DNA of 64,000 nucleotides from Acetobacteraceae bacterium (lineage in GTDB: Bacteria; Pseudomonadota; Alphaproteobacteria; Acetobacterales; Acetobacteraceae), in contig CP039460.1 of the NCBI GenBank assembly GCA_004843345.1, positions 1,158,501-1,222,500 of the forward strand, written 5' to 3'. Below, in pieces: positions 8,969 to 19,500 of this stretch (positions are counted from its first letter, which is position 1; every line of letters starts with the position of its first letter). The notes below the pieces were generated by a model. That model made no database searches. It was not told the origin of the DNA and was given only the letters and a program-made list of their open reading frames with translations. A program made the translations under genes and the position numbers.

Positions 8969-10564
8969 TTATTCAATGTAAAATTGAAGGAATTTTGCAT
9001 CTGAAATGCTTGGATTTTTGAGGAGTTTTTGCAAAATTTTCTCTTTCACAGGCCCATCAACAGACAGAAGAGCAATGGCCTGCCCATCTTCTTTTTTCCG
9101 GCCAAGCTGAAAGCTTCCAATATTGATTTTGGCCTCTCCAAGCGTTGCGCCAACAGACCCAATAATGCCAGGCACATCCTGATTGGCAAGGTAAACCATA
9201 TAAGGATTGATTTCGGCATCCATATTGATGCCCTGAATTTGGATAAAGCGAGGTTTTAGATCGGAGAAAACGGTTCCTGCCGCAGATAAAATACCCTTTT
9301 CTGTTTTGATTCTGAGTTGAATGAAGGCATCATAAACGCCACTTTTATCCCGTGTCACTTCAGAAAGGATAATCCCTTTTTCTTTGACAATGGTTGGGGC
9401 AGAAACCATGTTCACATCAGTGGTATGGGCACGTAGAAAACCTGCTAACAAAGCACTTGTCAGCGCTTTGGTATTCATTTGTGCAAAAGCGCCATCATAG
9501 AGAATTTCAATTTCTTTCGCCGCATCGACCTGCATTTGCCCAAGAAAAGACCCTAAGACATCCGCTAAACGGATAACAGGTTTTAGGCGAGGCGCTTCAT
9601 CTGCTGTAATGGCTGGCATATTAAGGGCATTTGTGACAGCCCCCCGGATTAGATAATCCGAAATCTGTTCTGCTACTTGGAGGGCGACATTCTCCTGCGC
9701 TTCATTTGTCGATGCGCCGAGATGCGGTGTGCAGACAACATTTGGCAGTCCAAAAAGGGGGCTTTCGGTGGCAGGTTCTGTTTCAAACACATCAAAGGCC
9801 GCACCCGCAACATGCCCTTCTTTGAGCGCTTTTGCTAAGGCTTTTTCATCAACCAGACCGCCTCTTGCGCAGTTAATCAAGCGAACGCCTTTTTTGGTTT
9901 TTGCAAGATTTTCAGCACTCAGAATGTTTTTTGTTTTTTCTGTTTTAGGCACGTGCAGGGTGATGAAATCAGATTGCGCTAAAAGATCATCTAAGGTGAC
10001 TTTTGTCACGCCAATGTCTTTCGCACGTTCTTCCGACAGGAAGGGATCGTAGGCCAAAACATGCATTTTTAAGCCTAAGGCACGTGAGCAAACAATCGAA
10101 CCAATATTCCCAGCGCCAATAACGCCTAAGGTTTTTCCTGTGATTTCCACGCCCATAAAGCGGGATTTTTCCCATTTACCAGCATGGGTGGAGGTGTTTG
10201 CCTCTGGTAGCTGGCGAGCAACAGCAAACATCAGTGCAATGGCATGTTCTGCTGTGGTGATGGCGTTACCAAAAGGGGTGTTCATCACGATAATGCCCCG
10301 CTTGGAAGCGGCAGGAATATCAACATTATCAACACCGATACCCGCACGTCCAATGACTTTGAGGCGTGTGGCATTTTCTAGCAGTTTAGCGGTGACTTTC
10401 GTTGCCGAGCGGATAGCTAACCCATCATAGTCGCCGATAATTTCGGCAAGTTTTTCTTTGTCTTTGCCAAGGTTTGGTTGGAAATCAACCTCAACGCCAC
10501 GGTCACGAAAAATTTGAATAGCAGTTTCCGAAAGTTTGTCGGAAACAAGAACACGAGGTGCCAT
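8969..10564 (-). CDS. serA: D-3-phosphoglycerate dehydrogenase SerA
   Basis: First enzyme of phosphorylated serine synthesis, NAD-dependent. At 531 residues it is the long bacterial type: catalytic/NAD domains at residues 1-315 with GVIGAGNIGS and the active-site blocks INCARGGLVDE and CTPHLGAST (catalytic His). An intervening domain of about 130 residues and a C-terminal ACT domain (DVPGIIGSVGATLGEAKINI) follow and may mediate serine feedback. It lies 51 bases downstream of serC on the same strand, an obvious operon. Confidence 0.96.
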   Translation of the reverse strand: MAPRVLVSDKLSETAIQIFRDRGVEVDFQPNLGKDKEKLAEIIGDYDGLAIRSATKVTAKLLENATRLKVIGRAGIGVDNVDIPAASKRGIIVMNTPFGNAITTAEHAIALMFAVARQLPEANTSTHAGKWEKSRFMGVEITGKTLGVIGAGNIGSIVCSRALGLKMHVLAYDPFLSEERAKDIGVTKVTLDDLLAQSDFITLHVPKTEKTKNILSAENLAKTKKGVRLINCARGGLVDEKALAKALKEGHVAGAAFDVFETEPATESPLFGLPNVVCTPHLGASTNEAQENVALQVAEQISDYLIRGAVTNALNMPAITADEAPRLKPVIRLADVLGSFLGQMQVDAAKEIEILYDGAFAQMNTKALTSALLAGFLRAHTTDVNMVSAPTIVKEKGIILSEVTRDKSGVYDAFIQLRIKTEKGILSAAGTVFSDLKPRFIQIQGINMDAEINPYMVYLANQDVPGIIGSVGATLGEAKINIGSFQLGRKKEDGQAIALLSVDGPVKEKILQKLLKNPSISDAKFLQFYIE

Positions 10565-10615
10565 AAAAGGAAGCCTTTCATGTAATAAAGAGATGAAGGA
10601 ATGAGTTAGGATTGC

Positions 10616-11788
10616 TTAGACTGAAAGGGTCGCTTTTTGCGTTTGATATGCCCAAAGAAGCCAAGGCATCAGAGCTTTTAAATCTTCGGTTTCAATTGTT
10701 GCCCCTGCCCAAATCCGCAGACCTGCTGGCGCATCCCGATAGGCCGCAATATCAAAGGCCACTTTTTCTTTGTCTAAGAGAGAGGCAATAGATTTTGCAA
10801 AGTTAGCTTGCTCTTTGGCTTCAAGTGAAGTGATTTGAGGATCAACAATTTTTAAGCAAACAGAGGTATTGGAGCGTGTTTCTGGGACAACAGCAAGATT
10901 TTCAATCCAGTCATGTTTTGCTACAAAATCATGAATGACTTGCGCATTTGCTGTGGCACGTTCAATAAGCGCTTCTAATCCTCCGATTTTTTGAGCCCAT
11001 TTCAGAGCATCAAGATAATCTTCGACACAGAGCATGGAAGGCGTGTTAATGGTCGCACCTTCAAAGAGGCCTTCGATGAGTTTTCCGCCCTTTGTCATAC
11101 GGAAAATTTTTGGCAGAGGCCATGCGGGTATGTAGCTTTCCAAACGCTCCACTGCACGGGGGGAGAGAATAAGCATACCGTGAGCGCCTTCTCCTCCAAG
11201 GACTTTTTGCCAAGAAAAGGTCGTAACATCAAGTTTTGTGAAATCGAGATCAACCGCAAAAGCAGCAGAAGTCGCATCGCAAATCGTGAGGCCTTCACGG
11301 TCCGCTGGAATAAAATCTGCATTTGGGAGGCGAACGCCAGAAGTTGTGCCATTCCATGTGAAGACGACATCACGGGCAAAGTCAATTTGGCTGACATCGG
11401 GAAGATGGCCATAATCAGCTTCGAAACGGCGAACATCTTGGAGTTTGAGTTGTTTTACAACATCTGTAACCCAGCCAGAGCCAAAGCTTTCCCAAGCGAG
11501 AATATCAACACCACGAGCGCCAAGGAGAGACCAAAGCGACATTTCAACCGCCCCTGTATCAGAGGCAGGCACAATCGCAACACGGTAGTCTTGAGGAATT
11601 TTTAGAATTTCTTTTGTAAGATCAATGGCTTCTTTGAGTTTGGCTTTGCCAATCTTGGAGCGGTGGGAGCGGCCAAAGGGCGTGTCCTGAAGCGCATTAA
11701 GAGACCAGTCTGGGCGCTTAGCGCATGGGCCAGACGAGTAGCAGGGATTACCCGGACGCAGGTCGGGCTTCGTCACAGTATTTATCAT
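10616..11788 (-). CDS. serC: Phosphoserine aminotransferase SerC
   Basis: PLP-dependent class V aminotransferase converting 3-phosphohydroxypyruvate to phosphoserine. 390 residues. It opens with [15 protein letters not shown] and GRSHRS, typical of the alphaproteobacterial SerC type, and carries the PLP lysine in [15 protein letters not shown]. The C-terminus [18 protein letters not shown] is also typical. First gene of the serC-serA pair. A short inverted repeat lies upstream at 11811-11828. Confidence 0.95.
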   Translation of the reverse strand: MINTVTKPDLRPGNPCYSSGPCAKRPDWSLNALQDTPFGRSHRSKIGKAKLKEAIDLTKEILKIPQDYRVAIVPASDTGAVEMSLWSLLGARGVDILAWESFGSGWVTDVVKQLKLQDVRRFEADYGHLPDVSQIDFARDVVFTWNGTTSGVRLPNADFIPADREGLTICDATSAAFAVDLDFTKLDVTTFSWQKVLGGEGAHGMLILSPRAVERLESYIPAWPLPKIFRMTKGGKLIEGLFEGATINTPSMLCVEDYLDALKWAQKIGGLEALIERATANAQVIHDFVAKHDWIENLAVVPETRSNTSVCLKIVDPQITSLEAKEQANFAKSIASLLDKEKVAFDIAAYRDAPAGLRIWAGATIETEDLKALMPWLLWAYQTQKATLSV

Positions 11789-11810
11789 TTTTTATCCTTA
11801 CAGATATGCG

Positions 11811-11828
11811 CTCTACGTTAGGGTAGAG
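11811..11828 (-). promoter_or_regulatory. Inverted repeat upstream of serC
   Basis: CTCTAC and GTAGAG flank a 6-base spacer, 23 bases upstream of the serC start. It could be an operator or an mRNA hairpin in the leader. No T-run follows, and nothing identifies a binding protein. Confidence 0.25.
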
Positions 11829-11903
11829 TGTCCTGCCACCTATAAGGATGTATTTTTTTCAATCGGTCAAGTTTCTTTTTTAACTTTTTTCTTTTGAAAA
11901 ATT

Positions 11904-13157
11904 TTAATGACGGATGAGCAGGTAATTTACCTGAACATCAATATCAAAATGATCGCCCTTCATATCTTCGGGAACATCTGGCAGTTTTTGATCTTTGAAA
12001 ATGCTGACAGTCGCTATATCCAGCGTGCCATAGCCAGAAGAGCCTTTGATAAAGACCTGCTGGACATTGCCTTTGCGGTCAAGGCGGACATGTACAGAAC
12101 TTGCCCCTTCCATTTCCTGACGTACGGCATCATCTGGATAGAAAATATGGTTGCGAATCCAAGCATCCAGCTCAGCCCCATAATCGGAACTGACGCCCTT
12201 AATGGTTGTGCTGCTGGTATAAGGCGCATTTATTTTGCCGTTCATGCTGAGAGGGCCCATCACGCCCATATCAATAGCGCCTTTATTCCCGCCTTTCTGC
12301 CCTTTTTTATGGCGCATATCAGATGGATCGCCATCAAAACTGACATCGGTCAAATTGGCAAAAGGATTATTTGCACTTTTGGAATTACTCAGTTTTGAGG
12401 TGTTTGCGTTGGCTTTTGCCTCGGTTTTGGTTGGGCTTGGTTTTTTCGCCTCTGGCATTTGTTTTTGTTTTGGATTGGGCGCAGCAATCTCGCCTGTTTC
12501 TGCTAGCTCATCTGGGGGAACAGGGGGGGCAATGGGGGTTTCTGCTGGCGTTGGTGTGGGTTCTGGCGCTGCTGTTGGAGGAGGCGGTGTGCCGCCGCCA
12601 CCTTGTTCTCTCACCTGCTCCCCTTTAACAGCGTTAATGGAAGGCGGTGCAAAAATCATTTCCATTTGGGGCGCATCGGACTGCTGGTCGCCCCCGACAG
12701 GATTATGGTTAAAACTCACAAAGAGCATTAGAAAAAGACTGACATGCGTCAGGAGAGAGGCAGTTCCTGCGCCGAGCAAACTTGAATCTGCCCAGATATT
12801 ACGGGGGAGCAAACGGGAACGGTTGGCGGCAGGAAAGGCGTAGGGGGAGTCTCTTAGAGCAGGATTTTGAGGCCCATTTGAGAGTGCAACGAGCGTATTT
12901 GGGCGAAGCGGCGCATGAATGGTTGGCGAGAATTGAATGCGGCGCTGAGAGGTTGGGATAGTCCCTTCTTCTTTATGGGGGGAGAGATGTTGGTTTTCAG
13001 CGGAAAGCAGGGAGTGAGAAGGCCCTCTGGCTTGAATTTCGCCCGTTTCATTTGGACGCAAAGCACCATTCCGCGCTGACAGGTGGAGCTTTGCATTTGG
13101 CTCTGCCTGTTCCATCGTTTGAAAGATGGTGGGGCGGTTATTTGAAGCTTTATCCAA
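11904..13157 (-). CDS. TonB-family protein with long N-terminal cytoplasmic region
   Basis: A 417-residue energy-transducer-like protein. One membrane segment lies at about residues 126-150 (SLLGAGTASLLTHVSLFLML). It is followed by a Pro/Glu/Lys-rich periplasmic spacer with PPPPTAAPEPTPTP, and a C-terminal TonB-like domain ending in IDVQVNYLLIRH with the block VHVRLDRKGNVQQVFI. About 125 polar residues precede the membrane segment, whereas classical TonB starts almost directly with it. The apparent start is TTG with no good ribosome site, so the true start could be the Met at residue 15. No exbB/exbD are near. It may serve the TonB-dependent receptors at 29-35 kb. Confidence 0.75.
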   Translation of the reverse strand: MDKASNNRPTIFQTMEQAEPNAKLHLSARNGALRPNETGEIQARGPSHSLLSAENQHLSPHKEEGTIPTSQRRIQFSPTIHAPLRPNTLVALSNGPQNPALRDSPYAFPAANRSRLLPRNIWADSSLLGAGTASLLTHVSLFLMLFVSFNHNPVGGDQQSDAPQMEMIFAPPSINAVKGEQVREQGGGGTPPPPTAAPEPTPTPAETPIAPPVPPDELAETGEIAAPNPKQKQMPEAKKPSPTKTEAKANANTSKLSNSKSANNPFANLTDVSFDGDPSDMRHKKGQKGGNKGAIDMGVMGPLSMNGKINAPYTSSTTIKGVSSDYGAELDAWIRNHIFYPDDAVRQEMEGASSVHVRLDRKGNVQQVFIKGSSGYGTLDIATVSIFKDQKLPDVPEDMKGDHFDIDVQVNYLLIRH

Positions 13158-13313
13158 AAAAGCTTTGGTTATGAGGGCGTTAAAGCGTGATATGGGAAAA
13201 CATAGGGGTTAAATCAAAACAAGTAAGCTCAAGAAGAAAAACTAGCAGAAAAACAGCTTTAAAAAAATAATCGGATGCAGATAAAATCAAAATATCTTGC
13301 AAAGGAGAGAATT

Positions 13314-14003
13314 TTGTCCGTTAATTTAGAAAATTCTTGGGAAAAAGCTGAATTTTTCCTGAAAAAAGACCCTGTTTTGAAAGCATGGTTTCAGAAAGTG
13401 CCCTTTCCGACATTCCTACCAGAAAATTTTTTGCAAAAAGAGTCAAAACGTCCCGAGAATTTAGAAATTTATTTTGAGCTGCTTCGTACAATTATCGCTC
13501 AGCAGCTTTCAACGAAATCAGCCCAGAGTATTTTAGAGAAATTCAAGCTTGAGAATGGTGGGGATTTACCAATGCCTGAACGGCTTTTGGAGATGCCAGA
13601 AGAAAGATTGAAAAAATGTGGTTTGAGTTCTCAAAAGATCTCTTGTCTCAGAACGGTTTCAGAAAAATCTTTGCAAAATTATTTTCCAACAATGGCCGAA
13701 GCGCTTGCTATGGAAGCCCCTCTTTCGCAGAAATTATTGACGGATCTTCGGGGAATCGGGCCATGGAGTGCGGATATGGTGATGCTTTTTGCGTTGGGGC
13801 ATCCAGATATTTTCGCAGGCGGAGATTATGGTGTTCGGGAAGGGTACCGTTTGATTTATGGAGAGGAAAAACAGTTCTCTCCTAAGATTTTGGCTGAGAA
13901 AACGGCTATTTTTTCGCCCTATCGTTCGGCCTTGACTTATTATTGCTGGGAGGTGAAATCCTTTGTTGAAAAAGGGCAGAAGATTTCTGAAGATAAGAGA
14001 TAA
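13314..14003 (+). CDS. HhH-GPD DNA-3-methyladenine glycosylase (AlkA-like)
   Basis: Removes alkylated bases in base-excision repair. I place the start at the TTG at 13314, giving 229 residues, because AAGGAG sits 6-8 bases upstream; an ATG at 13275 in the same frame lacks one. The helix-hairpin-helix is LRGIGPWSADMVMLFALG, followed by IFAGGDYGVREG with the catalytic Asp. The early motif LLRTIIAQQLSTKSA is also typical. It is shorter than E. coli AlkA because the N-terminal domain is missing, as in many bacterial homologues. Confidence 0.88.
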   Translation: MSVNLENSWEKAEFFLKKDPVLKAWFQKVPFPTFLPENFLQKESKRPENLEIYFELLRTIIAQQLSTKSAQSILEKFKLENGGDLPMPERLLEMPEERLKKCGLSSQKISCLRTVSEKSLQNYFPTMAEALAMEAPLSQKLLTDLRGIGPWSADMVMLFALGHPDIFAGGDYGVREGYRLIYGEEKQFSPKILAEKTAIFSPYRSALTYYCWEVKSFVEKGQKISEDKR

Positions 14004-14127
14004 ATTTGACGTAATCCAGATAGAGGTCCATAAGTAAGAGTCTCTTTCTTAACCAAGGAAGAGGGTGAGGGCGTTTGTCTAAAAGCCCAATTTAACCAAT
14101 TTTACGTTATCAAAAAGAAAGTGCTAC

Positions 14128-14346
14128 ATGCCTAAAGAAGATCTGATTGAATTCAGTGGAACAGTTCAAGAGTTATTGCCAAATGCAATGTTCCGAGTTT
14201 TGTTGGACAATGAACATACCATTCTCGCCCATACAAGTGGGAAGATGAGAAAGAACCGTATCCGTGTTCTTGCAGGGGATCGGGTGAATGTTGAAATGAC
14301 CCCTTATGACCTGACAAAAGGTCGGATTACATTCCGCTTTAAATAA
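14128..14346 (+). CDS. infA: Translation initiation factor IF-1
   Basis: A 72-residue single S1/OB-fold protein: [17 protein letters not shown], then [17 protein letters not shown] and [16 protein letters not shown], which is almost invariant in bacteria. It heads a block with maf, RNase E/G and yacG, an order shared by many alphaproteobacteria. Confidence 0.98.
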   Translation: MPKEDLIEFSGTVQELLPNAMFRVLLDNEHTILAHTSGKMRKNRIRVLAGDRVNVEMTPYDLTKGRITFRFK

Positions 14347-14354
14347 GAATAAGT

Positions 14355-15011
14355 ATGTCCAATTCTGTCGGGGATCCGTTGCTGGTTTCCCCCCGTTTTA
14401 TTTTGGCATCAGCTTCGCCAAGACGGCGAGAGCTGCTGGCCTCCATCGACTTTCCGCCAGATGAAATCCGTCCAGCAGAGATAGCGGAAAATCCCCTTCC
14501 AAAAGAGCCTCCGAGGCAGTTTGTTTTACGCATGGCGCGAGAAAAAGCCTATGCGGTTGCGGCGCAAGTGGCAGAGCCAGCATTGATTTTAGCAGCAGAT
14601 TCGATTGCGGCCGTTGGCTGCCGGATTTTGGGGAAACCCAAAGATGCAGACGAGGCCAGAAAATTTTTCAATTTGCTTTCAGGGCGTAAACACCGTGTTT
14701 ATACGGCGATTTCCCTTGTTCCGAGTCAATCTTATCCTCAAGGCAGAGAAAGTTCCCGTTTGGTTGAAACAGCGGTGACTTTTGCCCGTCTGACGAAAGA
14801 GCAGATTGAGGCCTTAATTTCGGGAGAAGAGTGGAAAGATAAATCTGGCGGATATGCTCTCCACGGGCAGGCTGCGGCTTATATCCGTGCGGTTTCTGGG
14901 AGTCCTTCTGGGGTGATTGGTTTGCCGCTTTTTGAAACAGCACAACTGTTTCGGGGGCAGGCTGGCCTTCGGGGTAAGCAAAGAGAAAATGGCACTTATT
15001 GGCCAGTCTGA
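14355..15011 (+). CDS. maf: Maf-family nucleoside triphosphate pyrophosphatase
   Basis: House-cleaning pyrophosphatase that hydrolyses non-canonical or excess nucleoside triphosphates. 218 residues, with the family start LASASPRRRELLASI, the ADSIAAV block with the metal-binding Asp, the GRKHRVYTAI motif and DKSGGYALHGQAAAYI. It begins 8 bases after infA and is 12-18 bases ahead of the RNase gene, so the three are probably cotranscribed. Confidence 0.94.
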   Translation: MSNSVGDPLLVSPRFILASASPRRRELLASIDFPPDEIRPAEIAENPLPKEPPRQFVLRMAREKAYAVAAQVAEPALILAADSIAAVGCRILGKPKDADEARKFFNLLSGRKHRVYTAISLVPSQSYPQGRESSRLVETAVTFARLTKEQIEALISGEEWKDKSGGYALHGQAAAYIRAVSGSPSGVIGLPLFETAQLFRGQAGLRGKQRENGTYWPV

Positions 15012-15029
15012 GAGGCAGGAGAGGTGAAG

Positions 15030-15932
15030 ATGTCTTCTGGTTTTTCGGTTGAGCTTTGTTTGATTGAGGGGAAAATCGCTTCTGTCCTTTTGGACGATGA
15101 GAGAGAAATTCGATCTGCTGCTTTTTATGCGCCTCAAGCCTCTGCACAGCTGGGCGATCTTTACGTTGTTAAAATTTTAAAATCTGTTTCAGGCCTTTCA
15201 GGTGCTTTTGTTTCTTTGGGGGAAGTTGGAGAAGGTTTTTTACCTTACCGTAAGCATCTTTCCTTTCAGGAAGGAGACTTTTTAGCCGCTTCTGTTACCA
15301 GAGAGGCGCAACATGGCAAGGGTATTCGATTAAAGGCAGAGCCTGAGATTGAGATTCCGCAAACGCTACAATTAGAAAAAAAGCCTGTTCTAATTCGTAA
15401 AGCTAAAAGCCTTTTAGAGAATTGGGCTGATTTATATCCTGATATTCAATTTGTTTCTCCACAACCTGAAATTTTGTTGCTTTTACCTCAAGCGTTGCGG
15501 GAGCGGTTTCGGATTGATTATGAGGCATTTGATTCCTGCTTAAAAGAGGATTTTCTAGCCTTAGGGGAAAGGCATTTTTCCTTAACGCTGAAGATTGATG
15601 CTTCTATTACCGTGACAGAGGCTTTGACAGCGATTGATTTAGATGCGCCAAATGGGGCTGGATTTGAAGAAAACCGTCAGGCGATTCACAAGCTGTTTGA
15701 TGAAATTGAATTGCGTCAATTAGGAGGCGTTATTTTGATTGATCCTGCTGGATTGCCTGTTAAAAAACGCTTTGCTTTAACCAAATTTATCCAAGAGGAT
15801 GCCAAGCAAAAGGCAAAATGGAAAAATTTAGAGGTGAGAGGGGCTACCCCTTCGGGCATGATCGAATTAAGTGTAAAACGTGGACGGCGCTCTTTGTTTG
15901 AGACGCTCCAAGAACTCTCTTTAACCAACTGA
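15030..15932 (+). CDS. Short ribonuclease E/G family protein
   Basis: About 300 residues, against 490 or more for RNase G and 1000 for RNase E. An S1-like N-terminus (GDLYVVKILKSVSGLSGAFVSLGE, residues 40-70) is followed by the DNase-I-like catalytic core: AIDLDAPNGAG and ILIDPAGLP carry the two metal-binding Asp positions of RNase E (D303/D346 region). The zinc-link CPxC and the small C-terminal domain are missing, so tetramer formation as in RNase E is unlikely. Start chosen at ATG 15030 (GGAGAGG upstream); GTG at 15024 is possible. The position between maf and yacG is conserved in alphaproteobacteria. Confidence 0.82.
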   Translation: MSSGFSVELCLIEGKIASVLLDDEREIRSAAFYAPQASAQLGDLYVVKILKSVSGLSGAFVSLGEVGEGFLPYRKHLSFQEGDFLAASVTREAQHGKGIRLKAEPEIEIPQTLQLEKKPVLIRKAKSLLENWADLYPDIQFVSPQPEILLLLPQALRERFRIDYEAFDSCLKEDFLALGERHFSLTLKIDASITVTEALTAIDLDAPNGAGFEENRQAIHKLFDEIELRQLGGVILIDPAGLPVKKRFALTKFIQEDAKQKAKWKNLEVRGATPSGMIELSVKRGRRSLFETLQELSLTN

Positions 15933-15944
15933 AACGGGATTAAA

Positions 15945-16142
15945 ATGGCCTGTCCAATTTGTGGAAAACCAACAGAACATGCTGCACGCCCTTTTTGCTC
16001 CCTTCGCTGCAAGCAAATAGATTTAGGGCGCTGGTTTAATGGAGATTACCGATTTGCTTCTGAGAGAGAAGAAGATTTCGCAGAAGCCGTGGAACGGACA
16101 GAACAGGAACTTTTGCGCCGTCAGATAGAAAAAGAAGATTAA
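15945..16142 (+). CDS. yacG: DNA gyrase inhibitor / zinc protein YacG
   Basis: A 65-residue zinc-binding protein. The CPICGKP and [15 protein letters not shown] motifs supply the four zinc Cys, and GDYRFAS follows. The E. coli homologue binds GyrB and inhibits gyrase. Follows the RNase gene by 12 bases. Confidence 0.92.
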   Translation: MACPICGKPTEHAARPFCSLRCKQIDLGRWFNGDYRFASEREEDFAEAVERTEQELLRRQIEKED

Positions 16143-16247
16143 AAACAAAAACGCTTAAAAAAGGACTTGCTTAATCGGAAACTCTAAGCTAAACCTTAGC
16201 CCCAGTGGAATGCTTCTTTTTGTGGAGACAAGGCACAAAAAGATTAT

Positions 16248-16323
16248 GCCCGAGTAGCTCAGTCGGTAGAGCAAGCGACTGAAAATCGCTGTGTCGGTGG
16301 TTCGATTCCGCCCTCGGGCACCA
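16248..16323 (+). tRNA. tRNA-Phe (anticodon GAA), CCA encoded
   Basis: A 76-base cloverleaf. The acceptor GCCCGAG pairs with CTCGGGC, discriminator A and genomic CCA follow. The anticodon loop CTGAAAA is closed by AGCGA/TCGCT, giving GAA. T loop GGTTCGATTCC is regular. A type I restriction system starts 184 bases downstream. Confidence 0.97.
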
Positions 16324-16506
16324 CTTTCTCTTAAAAAATTTAGATAATATTTAGAAAATCCTTTATCTTCTTATTCTTCTGCTGTTTTTTCTTCAAAAAT
16401 AGCGTTGTTTGAGGGCATAAAATGATTTCACGAGGTGCACTTTGTGCTATTTCTTTGTGAAAAGAATATTGAAAATGATTATCTGAAAAATTTTTAGGAT
16501 TGTTCT

Positions 16507-19500
16507 ATGTCGGATCTATCTCCATCTATTCACTTGTCCAATGAACAGAAATTTTCCTCTGAAGAATATAAGAGAGATCCTAAGAATCCTTTTTTAGAAT
16601 TGGCGATAGAGGATAAGCTTGTCCGTCAGCTTGTCGAGCAGCAAGGTTATGTTTACTGCTCTGACATCAGCACAGACGAACAGATAAAAGCGAATTTTCG
16701 AAAAAAATTTGAAGATTTAAATAACGTTCATCTTTCAGATCATGAATTCAGAGCGCTTTTAGATCAGATTATAAATGCCGATGTTTTTGTCGCAGCGAAA
16801 AATTTACGTTCAAAACATACGCTTATCCGAGAGGATGGCACGCCCTTAATTTATAGTCTTGTTAATTTAAAATCTTGGTGTGAAAATCATTTTGAACTGA
16901 TTAGACAGCCTCGTTTTCTTCATCCTGATTCAGAAGGAAGCCTTAAAAAATCTCAGCGACATGATGTTATTTTACTTTTAAACGGTTTGCCTGTTGTTCA
17001 GATTGAACTCAAACGTCCTGGATTAAGTCCGCGTCGGGCGCTGGAACAGATTGCGAATTATAAGAAAGCGCAAGGCAATCCTTATACAAATACACTTTTG
17101 TGCTTCATACAGATTTTTGTGGCGGCCAGTGAAAGTGAAGTTTTTTATTTCGCAAATAATAATTTGAAGTTTTTGCAATTTGGCGCCAAAGAGCAATATT
17201 TGCCTATTTACCAGTGGGCTGATGAAAAAAACAAAAAAATAACCAGTCTAAAAGATTTTGCAAACAGTTTTCTTGAAAAATGTCCATTAGCCCAGATGAT
17301 TGCCCGTTATATGGTGCTGATGGAAACAGAAAAGAAAATTCTGATGATGCGCCCGTATCAGATTTATGCGGTGCGGGAAATTGTTAAAATAATCCAAGAA
17401 AATAATGGCAATGGTTATATTTGGCATACGACAGGAAGCGGAAAGACGCTAACCTCTTTTAAAGCGTCAACGCTTTTAAAAGAAATGGATGATTCAAAAG
17501 TTAAAAAAGTTCTTTTTGTGGTGGACCGTAAGGATTTAGATAGCCAGACAAGGGACGAATTTAACAAATTTCAGGCAGGCTGCGTTGAGGAAAATAGTAA
17601 TACAAGGGTTCTTATCGAGAGACTCTTGTCAGATAGTTATGCCGATAAAGTAATTGTCACAACCATTCAAAAACTCGGTGGTGCGTTGACAGCAAAAGGC
17701 GAGGGGAAAAGGCAAAATTATCAAGAAGAGCTCCAAATTTTAAAAAATGAGAAAATGGTCTTTATTTTTGATGAATGTCATCGTTCCCAATTTGGGATTT
17801 ACCATAAGGCGATTAAAGATTTTTTTCCCAATTCGCAGCTTTTTGGGTTTACAGGAACGCCAATTTTTGAGGCCAATGCGACCAATAAGCGGCTTGAACA
17901 GGGCGATGCCGAAGATACTTCAGATTATGTATATTTGAAAACTACAGATGATATTTTTCATAAATGTCTGCACTCTTATCTCATTGCCGATGCGATTGAT
18001 GATAAAAATGTTCTGCCGTTTCATATTCATTATTATGGGGCGCAAGATGAGAATGAAGAGGAAGTATCGCCTTCTCCAGAAGTCATTGCTAAGGCAATTT
18101 TGGGAGAGCTGCATGACAGGGCAACGGCGAGCAGGCGTTTTAATGCGGTGTTTGCGACTTCTTCAATTGACGACGCGATTGCTTATTTTGATCTTTTTGA
18201 AAGGCTTCAACAGGAAAAGCTGGCAGAGGATCCTGACTATAAACCTCTAAAAATCGCAGCGGTTTTTTCAACGCCGCCAGGGGTGAGCAAGGATTCAGAT
18301 CAGATTCAGGAAGATTTAGAGACGGAAAAAGAAGAATATAAATTAGCGAAAACAGATGAAGAAAAGGCGAAAATCCAAGGAAAAACGGAAGGGCTAAAAA
18401 GAATTATCGCCCATTATAATAAGCTGTTTGGCACTGCAGAGCGGATAGAAGAATTTGGGAGCTATTACGCAGATGTGCAGCGGCGGATTAAACAACATGG
18501 ATCGGAAGACCCAACGTTAAAGGATCAGAAACTTGATCTTGTGATTGTTGTGGATATGCTTTTGACAGGGTTTGATTCAAAATATCTTAATACGCTTTAT
18601 GTGGATAAAAATTTAAAATATCACGGGCTTATTCAGGCCTTTTCTAGAACAAACCGGACACTGAACGATTCAAAACCCCGCGGTAATATTTTAGATTTCC
18701 GTAACCAGAAAAAAAACGTTCAAGAGGCTGTTGAGCTTTTCTCAGCAGCTGACGGCGAAATGGCAGATAAGCAGGTTTGGTTTGTACTCAAGGCAGATAA
18801 AAAGATTGAGCGTCTAAAAGAGCAAATGGACACCCTCCGCGAGTTTATGCAGGATCAGGGATTGGAACTGACGCCGTCAGAGGTGTCCAACCTTCATGGG
18901 AATGAGGCGCGAGCTGAATTTGTGCGCCAGTACGGTGAGATTAAACAGACACAGAAAGATCTTGAACAATATACCGATTTAACGCCGGAGCAAAAAAAGA
19001 CCATAGAGGATATTTTACCTAAAGAAGACATTCTAGGCTTTGACCAGAAATATCAAGAAATAGGTCTCAAGCTTGTGGAAGAGAGAGAGGGCGAGGCAGA
19101 GGAATTCGATGAGGAAGAAGATTCTCCAGAGGAGGAAGGAGAAGAGGATCAAGATTCGATTGAAAATCTGGAATTGAAACTCGTTCTTTTTAGCTCAGAG
19201 CTGGTTGATTATGACTGGATTATGGCAAGGGTCGCCGAATGTATGTCTTCCGATACGGTACCGCAATGGGCAAATAAGAGAATCCGCCAGCTAATTCGTG
19301 CTGATTCTAAATTTTCAGGTGTTGAAAAAGACTTGCTGGAAACATGGATGGATACGATTCAGCCAGGGCGATACACAAAAGAAGATATGTATTCTTCATG
19401 GGAAAATTTTCGCTCAGAGGCACAAAAAGGGGCTTTTGAGGTGGTTGCCCGTAAATTTGATGTTGCTCCAGAGAAATTGGAAATTGTCGTTAATTGGATC

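Noticed and set aside
10991..11605. Plus-strand frame of 204 codons
   Set aside because: Lies wholly inside serC on the opposite strand and has no recognisable motif.
12235..12843. Plus-strand frame of 202 codons, Gly/Val-rich
   Set aside because: Antisense to the Pro-rich part of the TonB-like gene, whose membrane and TonB domains are convincing.
14668..15147. Minus-strand frame of 159 codons
   Set aside because: Antisense to maf and the start of the RNase gene, both clearly real; composition is that of a shadow frame.
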